Assembly (NCBI RefSeq): GCF_000745005.1
Contig: NZ_JQNB01000001.1
Span: 1,729,501 to 1,793,500, forward strand
DNA length: 64,000 bases
Direction: 5' to 3'
From: Luteibacter sp. 9135
GTDB lineage: Bacteria > Pseudomonadota > Gammaproteobacteria > Xanthomonadales > Rhodanobacteraceae
The notes under the pieces were generated by a model, which worked only from the letters and a program-made list of their open reading frames with translations, was not told where the DNA came from and ran no database searches. Shown here piece after piece: positions 9,005 to 17,532 of the stretch (positions are counted from its first letter, which is position 1; the number at the start of each line of letters is the position of its first letter). The translations under genes and the position numbers were made by a program.

Positions 9005-10027
9005 TCAAAGCGTCCCAAGGAACGCCTTCAGGTCCCCACGCTCCTGTGCAGTCAATCCAATCGGATAACCGGTATCAAGGCCCCGATAGTAGACCTCTCT
9101 GTCCACGGCATCGTCCAGCGTTCTAACGCTTCCATCGTGCATATATGGTGCCGTGAGTCGCACTTCACGAAGCGATGGCGTGGCGAACGTTTCGAGGTCC
9201 GCCACTTTATGGCTCACCATGAAGTGCCCAAGTTGGGCCTCGTTCGTGTGGGTCGCAACGCGATCACCTAATGAGGTTCCAGAAAGGTTCCGTTCTAACA
9301 CGCCCTGCGTGAGAGAGGGCAGGGCGTTGGCGATATCGTCCATGCTCACGCCCGATCGATGAAACAGATCGTCGGTCAGTCGTGCGTCTGAAAGCTTGTG
9401 GCAGGCGCCACACTGGCCCTTGCCAGCGAAGAGTTGCATGCCGAGTTTCTCTCGCTCATCAATGGCGGTGTCATCTCCGCGCGTGAATCGCTCAAATCGG
9501 GTGGGCGCCAACGGCAATCCGCGCAGGTAAGACGCTAAAGCGGCGGAAATCTTTCGGTCCACTTGCTCCGCTGGCTCGTTAGATGCGATCCAGCCCGAGT
9601 AGTCATTGAGGGATGTGACTTTCGACGCCACGGCGGTGCGATCATGCAAACCCATTTCGACTGGATTACTGAAAGGATCCATCACTGCGTCCTCGAGCTT
9701 GTCGCGCCGTCCGTCCCAGAAAAAGGTCGTCCGCCCAGATGCGAGGGTCGCCGTGAGCGACGGCGTATTGCGTGTGCCAGCAAGGCCGTGGTGTCCGATG
9801 GCGACCGGGTTTGCGTCACTAAATGCTGAGCCTGGGATATGGCACGTGCTACAGCTGGTCTTACCGTCAGCACTCAATCTTGGGTCGAGAAAGATCTTAT
9901 GCCCAAGCGCAACTGTCCTATCAGGCATCGCGCTTGACGTGCCCGTGCCCCATACAAGCGCGAGCCCACCCGCCCCGGCAAGGGCAAGGGCGAGTGCAAT
10001 GCAGGTGGCAAACGGACCGGGCCTCAC
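9005..10027 (-). CDS. Di-haem cytochrome c peroxidase / MauG family protein
   Basis: The 340-aa protein has an N-terminal hydrophobic export segment (residues ~8-27) and two haem c sites, CSTCH at 59-63 and CGACH at 206-210, the layout of bacterial di-haem cytochrome c peroxidases (CcpA/MauG). Family features seen between them include the TRNTPSL segment and FWDGR around 102-107; near the end is PYMHDGS, which supplies a distal ligand region. Such enzymes act in the periplasm, reducing hydrogen peroxide with electrons from small cytochromes or modifying a partner protein. It lies 24 bp downstream of a lipoprotein gene on the same strand, so the two are probably co-transcribed. Size is normal for the family. 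Peroxidase versus MauG-type function cannot be separated here. Confidence 0.9.
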   Translation of the reverse strand: MRPGPFATCIALALALAGAGGLALVWGTGTSSAMPDRTVALGHKIFLDPRLSADGKTSCSTCHIPGSAFSDANPVAIGHHGLAGTRNTPSLTATLASGRTTFFWDGRRDKLEDAVMDPFSNPVEMGLHDRTAVASKVTSLNDYSGWIASNEPAEQVDRKISAALASYLRGLPLAPTRFERFTRGDDTAIDEREKLGMQLFAGKGQCGACHKLSDARLTDDLFHRSGVSMDDIANALPSLTQGVLERNLSGTSLGDRVATHTNEAQLGHFMVSHKVADLETFATPSLREVRLTAPYMHDGSVRTLDDAVDREVYYRGLDTGYPIGLTAQERGDLKAFLGTL

Positions 10028-10051
10028 GGGATGTCTACCGAAGCGCGATAG

Positions 10052-10588
10052 TTACATCGACACGACGCGGGCTCGGGCGCCTGTGGGTGCAAGTGCCTTG
10101 GATAAGCTGTCCTTCTGCGCGGAGTCGCTTACGACAAGCACGGTGACGCCTTTGAGCGAATCTGGCTTCACGTCCTTGCCGAGACCTTCTACGAAGGCGC
10201 GGATAACTGTCGCATCTGGGCCGCCGATGATCAGCAGCGCACCCGGAATAAGCACCGAGCCTGCGCCATTGACGATGGATTCGGTTTCGTTCTTGCGGCG
10301 GTCCTCGCCCATCTGGCTATCACTGGCAGGGATTACGTAGATAAACGGCTTCATGCCGATGTCATCGGCGTGCACCTTGCCCTGATCGGCGAGATAAAGG
10401 CCCCAGCTGTTATCGTCGGCGCTGGCGGCTGGCCGTGCCACGGTCGCTTTCTTGGCTGCTGCCCCTGAAGCGGGTACGCCGGCTTTCTCAGCCTGGTCCT
10501 TGGAGCCACTGCAGGCGGCAAGAGCGAGCGTGGCGACGATGGCGCACGCGCTGGCAGTCCATTTGTTCATTGATGTCATTCCGGACAT
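10052..10588 (-). CDS. Putative lipoprotein (178 aa)
   Basis: A lipobox, LAAC, at residues ~22-25 follows a short hydrophobic stretch, so the protein is expected to be lipid-anchored at the outer or inner membrane. The linker after it is Ala/Lys-rich. The folded part, from about residue 60, has alternating hydrophobic strands (FIYVIPASDS, SVLIPGALLIIGGPD, GVTVLVVSD). ATG 10588 is preceded by GAGGGGGGA; ATG codons 3 residues and 6 residues further in are possible. It precedes the di-haem peroxidase gene by 24 bp and may be its partner. No family is recognised. Confidence 0.8.
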   Translation of the reverse strand: MSGMTSMNKWTASACAIVATLALAACSGSKDQAEKAGVPASGAAAKKATVARPAASADDNSWGLYLADQGKVHADDIGMKPFIYVIPASDSQMGEDRRKNETESIVNGAGSVLIPGALLIIGGPDATVIRAFVEGLGKDVKPDSLKGVTVLVVSDSAQKDSLSKALAPTGARARVVSM

Positions 10589-10705
10589 GTTCCGGTCCCC
10601 CCTCGGACCGTTGAGCCGCCGGATACGCGTCCCGGCGTGGGCATATCAATAGCAGATCGCGAGAAATCACGCACCTCAATAAGTGCTTCTCAAAATATTT
10701 TGTGA

Positions 10706-10723
10706 CGCGAATCTCATTTCGCG
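10706..10723. promoter_or_regulatory. Inverted repeat CGCGAA-N6-TTCGCG in a divergent promoter region
   Basis: A perfect 6-bp inverted repeat with a 6-base spacer sits in the AT-rich part of the 242-bp gap between the lipoprotein gene (minus) and the giant repeat protein gene (plus). The position fits an operator. A weak TTGTGA (10700-10705) lies just before it. The downstream ~100 bases are GC-rich with a GGCCGG-TAGGCG-CCGGCC hairpin (about 10797-10814) just before the ribosome site, so the leader of the long operon may be structured. Confidence 0.35.
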
Positions 10724-10830
10724 ATATGTTTCGACCGTACATTACGCGGTGCAAAGGGGGCCAGGCTTCAGGGGCCGATACGACGGGTACAAGGATAGGC
10801 CGGTAGGCGCCGGCCATAGGGGACGTGCGC

Positions 10831-13800
10831 ATGATTTCGCAAAGGACGCGTGCTCACCGCGCGTGCAGGACGCTGGCATTGTGGCTGGCCTTCGGGCTGG
10901 CGTTGATGCTTTCCGCCACGAGCGTACAGGCCACAAATTACGTCTATGACGCTAACGGCCGTCTGGTCGTGGTGACCAATGACGATGGAGAGAGCGCCCG
11001 GTACGTCTACGACGTGATGGGCAACATCATCCGCATCGAGCGGGTTGAAGCCTCCGAACTGCGCATCTTTGCAATGACGCCGAGCCATGGGACCGTGGAG
11101 ACGCTGGTTTCGATCCGTGGGCAGGGTTTCAGTAGCCAGTTGTCGGACAACACTGTTCTGTTCAATGGCGCGACCGCTACGGTTGCCTCGGCGACCGCCA
11201 ACGAGCTAAAGGTTACCGTGCCCTTTGGGGCGACGACGGGTCCGGTGACGGTGGCCGTCGGCACACGTAGTACGACCAGCGATGCGCCGTTCGTCGTCGA
11301 TGACACTGGGCTTCCACCTGTGATTGGTGAGGTGTCCCCCGACATCGCGGTTGCAGGCGATACCCTTTCCGTCAGCGGTTCTCACCTGTATCCGATTCCA
11401 GGTAAGACGTCGCTGCGTCTCGATAGCCGATCGCTGGACGTTGGGCCAGCCAGCAACAACGTCGCGCTGTCAGCGCTCGTATCGCCCAGCGCCAGTAGTG
11501 GGCATATTTCCGTACAAACGCCGTATGGCCTGGCGGAAGGTCTGCAGACAGTAATGGTAGTGCCGCCGGGGATAAGCCCAGCTTCCATTGCGTCGAAGGG
11601 CGTAGCTACGCTTGACGCAACCGCGGCGACGCTCACCATTGCCGATACTACCCATCAGGCAGCACTCTTATTCGACAACGCGGGCCAGTCGTGGATCACG
11701 CTGCAGTTTTCCAATGTTTCGATTCCTTCATCGGGGCTGAAATATTCGGTTTACGCGCCAGGAAACACACTCCTGTTTCAAGGGCTGTTCTACTCCGGCG
11801 GCCAGGCATCGATTCATTTGCCGAGGCTCTCCGGTACCGGTACGTATCTGGTGCTGTTCTCGGTCAGTGAGGGCGGTGCCAGCTTCACGGCCGGCGTCCA
11901 GGGCGCAGCGAAGGTAAGCGACGCAGTAACCACGCTCTCAGCTGAAGGGACATCGCAGAGTGTACGTGGCACGTTTTCCGCACGGGCCGGCGATACGCTG
12001 GCGCTGAAGATCGTAGGCGCCACGACGAGCCCTGCGAACGCAAACGTTGGCTACGAGGTACGCACGCCGGGTGGTGTTGCGTATACATGGGGTTACTTTG
12101 CCGGGGCCGGTGGCCTTAACATGCCTGCGATAACCGAAGCCGGTACGTGGCAGGTCATCGCGTGGCCCGGATTGGGGTACACCGGCAACGTCCAGGTCGC
12201 TGTAGTCAAGGGCCTGGTAGGTACGCTGCCCCCCGATGGGGACTTTCAGCACTTCGATGCAGCAACCTCTAAGCAGAATGCCTACCTTGACTTTGAAGCT
12301 TCAGCTCTCGGTAACTACGAGCTGGCGATAGCAAACGCTACCTTAGAGGGCACATCAAACACAGCCTATGACGTCAACGTATATGGTCCGGCAGGCAATC
12401 AGGTAACCTCGACAAGCTGCTATACCTCATCGCCTGGTGGCGGATGCGGTATACATCTTTGGTACCTGTCGCCCGGCCGCTATAGCGTCATCGTCAGCCC
12501 TGTCTATGACGGAAGACTTCATTTCGATGCGGCACTTAGGACGCATCTCAAGGGGCGTTCCCTTCCGCTCGATCAGATAGTGAACATCAATCTGTCGGCC
12601 GGGCAGGCTGAGCGGTTCACGTTTGCTGGTACGACCGGCCAAACCGTTGCCATCCAGGTGGCGAGCGCCGCCACGACACCAGCGGGGCAGGGTACAAGGA
12701 TTCTCATCTACCGACCCGATGCAGGCGCCATTATGCGGGGTACTGGTGCCTACGTAGATGTGACAGCTGGCACGTCCGGCACGATCAATCTTCCCAACCT
12801 TCCGGTGTCCGGAAACTATACGGTCATCGTGCTGCCCGACTACGGTCTCGCCGATGCTGTCCAACTTGCCGTGGTCTCGGGAGCAGCGAAGACGGTAGTG
12901 GCGGATGGCGACGTTGCTCATCTGGCCGCCACGGTGGACCGGCAGAACATCTACATCGACTTCGACGCGGAGCCGAATCGCCCCTATGAGTTGACGTTCA
13001 GCAACATCACGTTGACAGGGTCAGCGTATCCACAGTTCTACGTGACCGTGTATGACAACGTAGGTCGCCAGATCACGTCCGATTCGTGCACGACACAAGG
13101 CTGCGAATTGCACCTGTGGCGGTTGCCACCGGGTCACTACCGGGCGGAGGTGACCCCAAATTATGGTGGGATTTTAGGGTTTGATGTCAGCTTTCGATCG
13201 CATGTGACGGGACGTGTGATAGCTAGAGACATTCCCCTGCACTTCGACCTGGCCACGGGCCTGGCCGAAGAGATCGGTTTTGACGCCGAAGCTGGTGACA
13301 CGGTTGCGCTCCAAGTGGCGAACATCGCCAGCGACGGCGGTCGAGGCGTTCGCTTCCTCCTGTACAGCCCGGACGTCGGTGCGATCATGAATACAACGCG
13401 CGCCTATAGCGATTTCACAAGCGCCAGTTCGCAGCTCATCAATTTGCCCAATCTTCCTTCGACCGGCCATTACACGCTACTCGTCTTGCCTGTTGGCGGC
13501 TCCGCTGCAACCGGCGATGTGACCATGGTGTCTGGATCGGCAGGAGAGCAGGGTGCAGGCGATACGAGCGGAACGTACGAAACCCATGTCTCCGGCCAGA
13601 CGTCCTACATTCAATTCACTGCCGAAGCGAACGAAGATCTTGAGTTGACACTTGCCAATCTTTCGCAGACGGGTTCGGCGTATCCCCAGTTTTACGTCGA
13701 CGTCTACGACAGTGCGGGCCGCTATATCCGTGGTGACGGATGCGCTTCGAACAACGTCGGTGCGAGTTGCCAGCTACATCTCTGGAAGCTGGCTGCAGGT

Positions 13801-16800
13801 CGCTATACGCTGCAGGTGCAGGCGAACTACGGGGGTACATTACATTTCGACGCCCTGATTCGTCACCTTGGGGCGGGACCCACGTTGCAACGTGAGGTGC
13901 CGGCTCACGTTGTACTTCAGCAGGGGCAGCCTACGCAGATGACCTTCGACGCTGCGGCCGGCGAGACTGTGGTGCTGCATGTCGAGGGCGCCACGACGCA
14001 CCCCGCGGGCGCGACCATTCGTTACATTGTCTATCGCCCTGATGTAGGCCCGATCGTTGCTGCAACACCTGCGTATTCTGATTTTCAGGTCGGCGACAGC
14101 GGGGTAGTGAACCTCACCAACCTGCCGGTGAGCGGGAAGTACCGGATTTACATGCTGCCGTCTTACGGTCTAGCGGCCGAGGCGACCTTGACGGTCATGA
14201 ACGGGGTCGCGGCTGCAATGCAGTCGGGTGCGGCGGCGGTTCACTTCGAAACGCGCCTGAACGGACAGAACGGTTACGGGTCCATCACGGTCGGACCGAC
14301 GCAAAACGTCGAGTTGACGTTGTCCAACCTGGAACTGGTGGGAGCCAGTACGCCGGCGTTTTCAGTCTATGTCTATGACCTTGCCGGACGGCAGGTGGCG
14401 ACGCAAACCTGCTACACGTCGTATCCGGGCTCCAGTTGCGAAGTACATCTCTGGGGCTTTGCCGCGGGTAAGTACAATTTTATAATCTGGCCAAACTACG
14501 GTGGCACGCTCAGCCTGGACGCGATCGTACGTGCCCATGCGCAAGGACCGGCGCTATCGTCTGGCGTCTCGACAGGCTTCGCGCTCGGGACGGGGCAGGT
14601 CGAGCGCTTCACGATCAACGCCAATGCGGGCGACACGCTTGAGCTGCAGGCTTCCGAAGTGATCCCCGCTGCCATGGGTGCGGGGGTGCGCTTCATTGTG
14701 TATCGCCCTGACGCGGGCTATCTGACCACTGCTACAACCGCTATTGGTGATTTCACAACGGGTCAGGCCCAGACCATAAGTGTGCCTAACCTTCCCGTCG
14801 CAGGCGCGTACGTGATACTTGTCTTGCCAGACTACGGTCTGGCTGCATCGGGCAAGCTCCGTGCCACAGTGTCGGCAGGCAACGCCTCGCCCATACATCA
14901 GGCGACCAACCTGCCTCTGGATGGTGCAAAGCATGCCTTTGCGTCCACCGGCGAGTCGAAGGATGTGACGCTAACCTTCGATGCCACCTTGGGCGACAAC
15001 CTGCAAATCACGCTTGCGGACGAACTTCAGGATGGTGGGAAGGGAGGCTACTTCTATGTCCAGGTCTATGACCCATCGGGTCTGAACATCGACAACTACT
15101 ATTGTTATCCCGTCGATCCCGCTTGCGCTCGGAGCTTGTGGAACCTTGCGACCGGTACCTATTCTGTGGTCGCCAGGCCGACGGGAAGCACGCTGGCGTT
15201 CAACGTCGTAGGCCGGCCGAATACGGTGAAGGGCGCCTTGACCCCGGGCGTGGCGGTGGATATTACACGCGGACTTGGCGAGGCACTCCGATACACATTT
15301 CACGGTGATCAGGGGAGCACAGTGTTGCTCCGCCTGTCCGATCTGGCCTCGACGCCTGCCGGTTTCTACACCAACGTGCTGGTCTACCGTCCCGATGGTG
15401 GGAAGATTGTCGAGAGCAACCCGTATACAAGCTTCTACTCGCGTGACCACCTGTCCCTTAACCTGTCGAACCTGCCTGCTAGCGGTGACTACTTCGTCAT
15501 CGTGGGCGGTGATGAAGGGCTACCGCAAGCGGGAACATTGACACTCTTCAATGCTCAGGCGGACACCACGGTATCCGTGTCGCATCCGAATCACTTTGCA
15601 TCCAGTGCGGCAGGGCAGAATCTGTACATGCAGGTGGACACTGGCACGGGGGGCGACTTCGAGCTGAATCTTCACACTCTCACCGGTACGGGCGGAAGCT
15701 ATTACTACGTGTCGCTCTACGATCCGGACGGGATCAACGTCGATAACATCTATTGCTACCTTGCCGACCCCGCATGCAATCTGCACCTCTGGAACGCGCG
15801 TGGCGGTATCTACACCGCAGTCGCCCAGCCGGTCGATGGAATGGCCGTTGCCTTCGATGTGTCGCTGACCCGTGATGTCGATCGCGGTGTCCTGCAGGTC
15901 GGGACGCCTGCGGATACGACGCACGGCCTGGGTGAGGTGCTTCGCTACCGCTTCCACGCCGACCAGGGCCAATCGCTCGCGCTTCGACTGGACAACGCTA
16001 CGACATCAACCGCGGGCTACAGCACGTCTGTCCTGATATATCGTCCCGATGGCGGATTGATCCAGGGAAATAACTCGTTCAGCTCGATGTACTCGCGGGA
16101 TACACATCTCGTGGGCCTCACCAATTTACCGGTGAGCGGTGACTACATCGTTGTCGTGGCAAGCGACGCCGGGCTCGGTGGATCGGGCAGCCTGTCGTTG
16201 GTGAATGGGGTCACGGGAAGCACGGTGTCTGCAGATACCAGCCAGCACCTTCAGGCTAATACTTTGGGGCAGAACATCTATTTCAACGTAGATACAGGAG
16301 CGGGTGGCAACTTCGAGCTTGTACTCAGCGGTGCAGGCGGGGCCGGTCGGTCGAGCTATTCCTATGTATCGATCTATGATGCCAATGGTGTCAACGTCGA
16401 CAACTTCTACTGCTATTTCAGTGATCCGGCATGTACTCGTGATTTCTGGACAAAGTCTGGGGTGTATACGGTCATTGTCCAGCCGCAGTCGGACGACCAG
16501 ATCCACTTCGACGCTTCCCTGGTCAGGCATCGGGAAGCTGGCAGCATGATCTTGGGTCAGCCGCTCGATATAAGTCACGGTCTTGGCGAGTTCACGCGTG
16601 CGCGCTTCCATGCGGAACAAGGCGAGACGGTTGCTCTGCGGCTGAGCAATCTTGTTTCCACACCTGCGGGTTACAACACGGGCATCTCGGTCTTCCGACC
16701 CGATGGTGGTCTTATCGTCTCCGGTGTCCCGTACAGCAGCCTTTACTCTACTAACGGCCTCACCTTGAACTTGCCTAGTCTTCCGGTTTCGGGCGACTAC

Positions 16801-17532
16801 ACGGTGGTAGCGAGTACGGACTATGGTCTCGCCGGGAAGGGTAATCTCACCGTAGTCGAGGGTGTGACAGGCTCGGTCGTGTCGGAGACCACGGTGCAGC
16901 ACATTGCGACTTCTGTAGGTGCACAGACGGCGTCGATCGATGTGGATGTAGGACCGGGTGGAAACCTGGAGTTCGTCGTTGAGAACGTAAAGATCGTCGG
17001 AACTACAAACAATTACTTCCAGATGTTCGTATACGATCCCAAGGGCATCAATATTGCGAACTATTACTGCTACTCCACCGACCCCGCCTGTATCCAGGAC
17101 TGGTGGAATATGTCGCCCGGAACGTACCGAGTGTCAATGGTCCCTGCGGGAGATCAGATGCTCTCGTTCGATGCTTCCGTTACGAGGAACCTCGAGCTGG
17201 GGCCGATGACCTACGGTGTGCCAAAAGATCTGACGCATGGCCGTATGCAGGTGGCCCGGACGTCCTTTGATGCATCGATCGGCGATACGGTAAGGCTGAC
17301 CTTTGACGACATCGTCGCCGATACCGCGAGCCGATACACGACGATTTCGGTGTATCGCCCGGATGTCGGTCTGATCACGCTAGGTAATGCGTACGCACGA
17401 ACCAACGACAGTACGGTTAAGACGCTGACATTGCCCAACCTGCCTGTTGGCGGCACTTATATAGTAATGATTGGCACTGACTGGGGCGTGTCCGCTCAAG
17501 GGCATATCACCGCCGAAAAGGTGTCGCCATGA
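10831..17532 (+). CDS. Giant exported protein: YD repeats, IPT/TIG domains and eight tandem beta modules
   Basis: I prefer ATG 10831 (AGGGG eight bases upstream) over GTG 10825, giving 2233 aa. Order: signal peptide (1-34, ending SVQA); two YD-type repeats (~36-70, NYVYDANGRL and RYVYDVMGN); two IPT/TIG immunoglobulin-like domains (~75-245); two divergent beta domains; then from ~470 to the end eight copies of a ~220-aa unit. Each unit has a part with YRPD and NLPVSGxYxV, like bacterial pre-peptidase C-terminal domains, and a part with two nearby cysteines followed by a W, such as CYT..CxxHLW. The array ends with one extra YRPD part. The protein is therefore a long rod-like exported scaffold with predicted disulfides. 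Its stop overlaps the start of an Rhs gene (ATGA), so both proteins are made together. Role is inferred: adhesion or display for the Rhs partner. Confidence 0.88.
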   Translation: MISQRTRAHRACRTLALWLAFGLALMLSATSVQATNYVYDANGRLVVVTNDDGESARYVYDVMGNIIRIERVEASELRIFAMTPSHGTVETLVSIRGQGFSSQLSDNTVLFNGATATVASATANELKVTVPFGATTGPVTVAVGTRSTTSDAPFVVDDTGLPPVIGEVSPDIAVAGDTLSVSGSHLYPIPGKTSLRLDSRSLDVGPASNNVALSALVSPSASSGHISVQTPYGLAEGLQTVMVVPPGISPASIASKGVATLDATAATLTIADTTHQAALLFDNAGQSWITLQFSNVSIPSSGLKYSVYAPGNTLLFQGLFYSGGQASIHLPRLSGTGTYLVLFSVSEGGASFTAGVQGAAKVSDAVTTLSAEGTSQSVRGTFSARAGDTLALKIVGATTSPANANVGYEVRTPGGVAYTWGYFAGAGGLNMPAITEAGTWQVIAWPGLGYTGNVQVAVVKGLVGTLPPDGDFQHFDAATSKQNAYLDFEASALGNYELAIANATLEGTSNTAYDVNVYGPAGNQVTSTSCYTSSPGGGCGIHLWYLSPGRYSVIVSPVYDGRLHFDAALRTHLKGRSLPLDQIVNINLSAGQAERFTFAGTTGQTVAIQVASAATTPAGQGTRILIYRPDAGAIMRGTGAYVDVTAGTSGTINLPNLPVSGNYTVIVLPDYGLADAVQLAVVSGAAKTVVADGDVAHLAATVDRQNIYIDFDAEPNRPYELTFSNITLTGSAYPQFYVTVYDNVGRQITSDSCTTQGCELHLWRLPPGHYRAEVTPNYGGILGFDVSFRSHVTGRVIARDIPLHFDLATGLAEEIGFDAEAGDTVALQVANIASDGGRGVRFLLYSPDVGAIMNTTRAYSDFTSASSQLINLPNLPSTGHYTLLVLPVGGSAATGDVTMVSGSAGEQGAGDTSGTYETHVSGQTSYIQFTAEANEDLELTLANLSQTGSAYPQFYVDVYDSAGRYIRGDGCASNNVGASCQLHLWKLAAGRYTLQVQANYGGTLHFDALIRHLGAGPTLQREVPAHVVLQQGQPTQMTFDAAAGETVVLHVEGATTHPAGATIRYIVYRPDVGPIVAATPAYSDFQVGDSGVVNLTNLPVSGKYRIYMLPSYGLAAEATLTVMNGVAAAMQSGAAAVHFETRLNGQNGYGSITVGPTQNVELTLSNLELVGASTPAFSVYVYDLAGRQVATQTCYTSYPGSSCEVHLWGFAAGKYNFIIWPNYGGTLSLDAIVRAHAQGPALSSGVSTGFALGTGQVERFTINANAGDTLELQASEVIPAAMGAGVRFIVYRPDAGYLTTATTAIGDFTTGQAQTISVPNLPVAGAYVILVLPDYGLAASGKLRATVSAGNASPIHQATNLPLDGAKHAFASTGESKDVTLTFDATLGDNLQITLADELQDGGKGGYFYVQVYDPSGLNIDNYYCYPVDPACARSLWNLATGTYSVVARPTGSTLAFNVVGRPNTVKGALTPGVAVDITRGLGEALRYTFHGDQGSTVLLRLSDLASTPAGFYTNVLVYRPDGGKIVESNPYTSFYSRDHLSLNLSNLPASGDYFVIVGGDEGLPQAGTLTLFNAQADTTVSVSHPNHFASSAAGQNLYMQVDTGTGGDFELNLHTLTGTGGSYYYVSLYDPDGINVDNIYCYLADPACNLHLWNARGGIYTAVAQPVDGMAVAFDVSLTRDVDRGVLQVGTPADTTHGLGEVLRYRFHADQGQSLALRLDNATTSTAGYSTSVLIYRPDGGLIQGNNSFSSMYSRDTHLVGLTNLPVSGDYIVVVASDAGLGGSGSLSLVNGVTGSTVSADTSQHLQANTLGQNIYFNVDTGAGGNFELVLSGAGGAGRSSYSYVSIYDANGVNVDNFYCYFSDPACTRDFWTKSGVYTVIVQPQSDDQIHFDASLVRHREAGSMILGQPLDISHGLGEFTRARFHAEQGETVALRLSNLVSTPAGYNTGISVFRPDGGLIVSGVPYSSLYSTNGLTLNLPSLPVSGDYTVVASTDYGLAGKGNLTVVEGVTGSVVSETTVQHIATSVGAQTASIDVDVGPGGNLEFVVENVKIVGTTNNYFQMFVYDPKGINIANYYCYSTDPACIQDWWNMSPGTYRVSMVPAGDQMLSFDASVTRNLELGPMTYGVPKDLTHGRMQVARTSFDASIGDTVRLTFDDIVADTASRYTTISVYRPDVGLITLGNAYARTNDSTVKTLTLPNLPVGGTYIVMIGTDWGVSAQGHITAEKVSP
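12240..17510 (+). repeat. Eight tandem ~0.66-kb repeats inside the giant exported protein gene
   Basis: The cysteine pairs recur at about 12418, 13087, 13741, 14408, 15103, 15754, 16411 and 17068, a spacing of 651-693 bp. The YRPD-like codons recur at about 12712, 13366, 14032, 14701, 15388, 16040, 16695 and 17353. Copies 1-4 carry a variable gap between the two cysteines, while copies 5-8 share YCY-x2-DPAC. This points to two rounds of amplification from two founder units. Divergence at DNA level is considerable, so the array is old or diversified. Confidence 0.85.

Noticed and set aside
10750..10830. GEMM/cyclic-di-GMP riboswitch upstream of the giant protein
   Set aside because: Only isolated GCAAAG- and GGTAGG-like elements occur; the conserved 5' half is absent.
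12240..17510. Regular repeats that might suggest a CRISPR array or satellite
   Set aside because: The period is ~0.66 kb, the copies are diverged and the frame is open throughout; these are protein-domain repeats.
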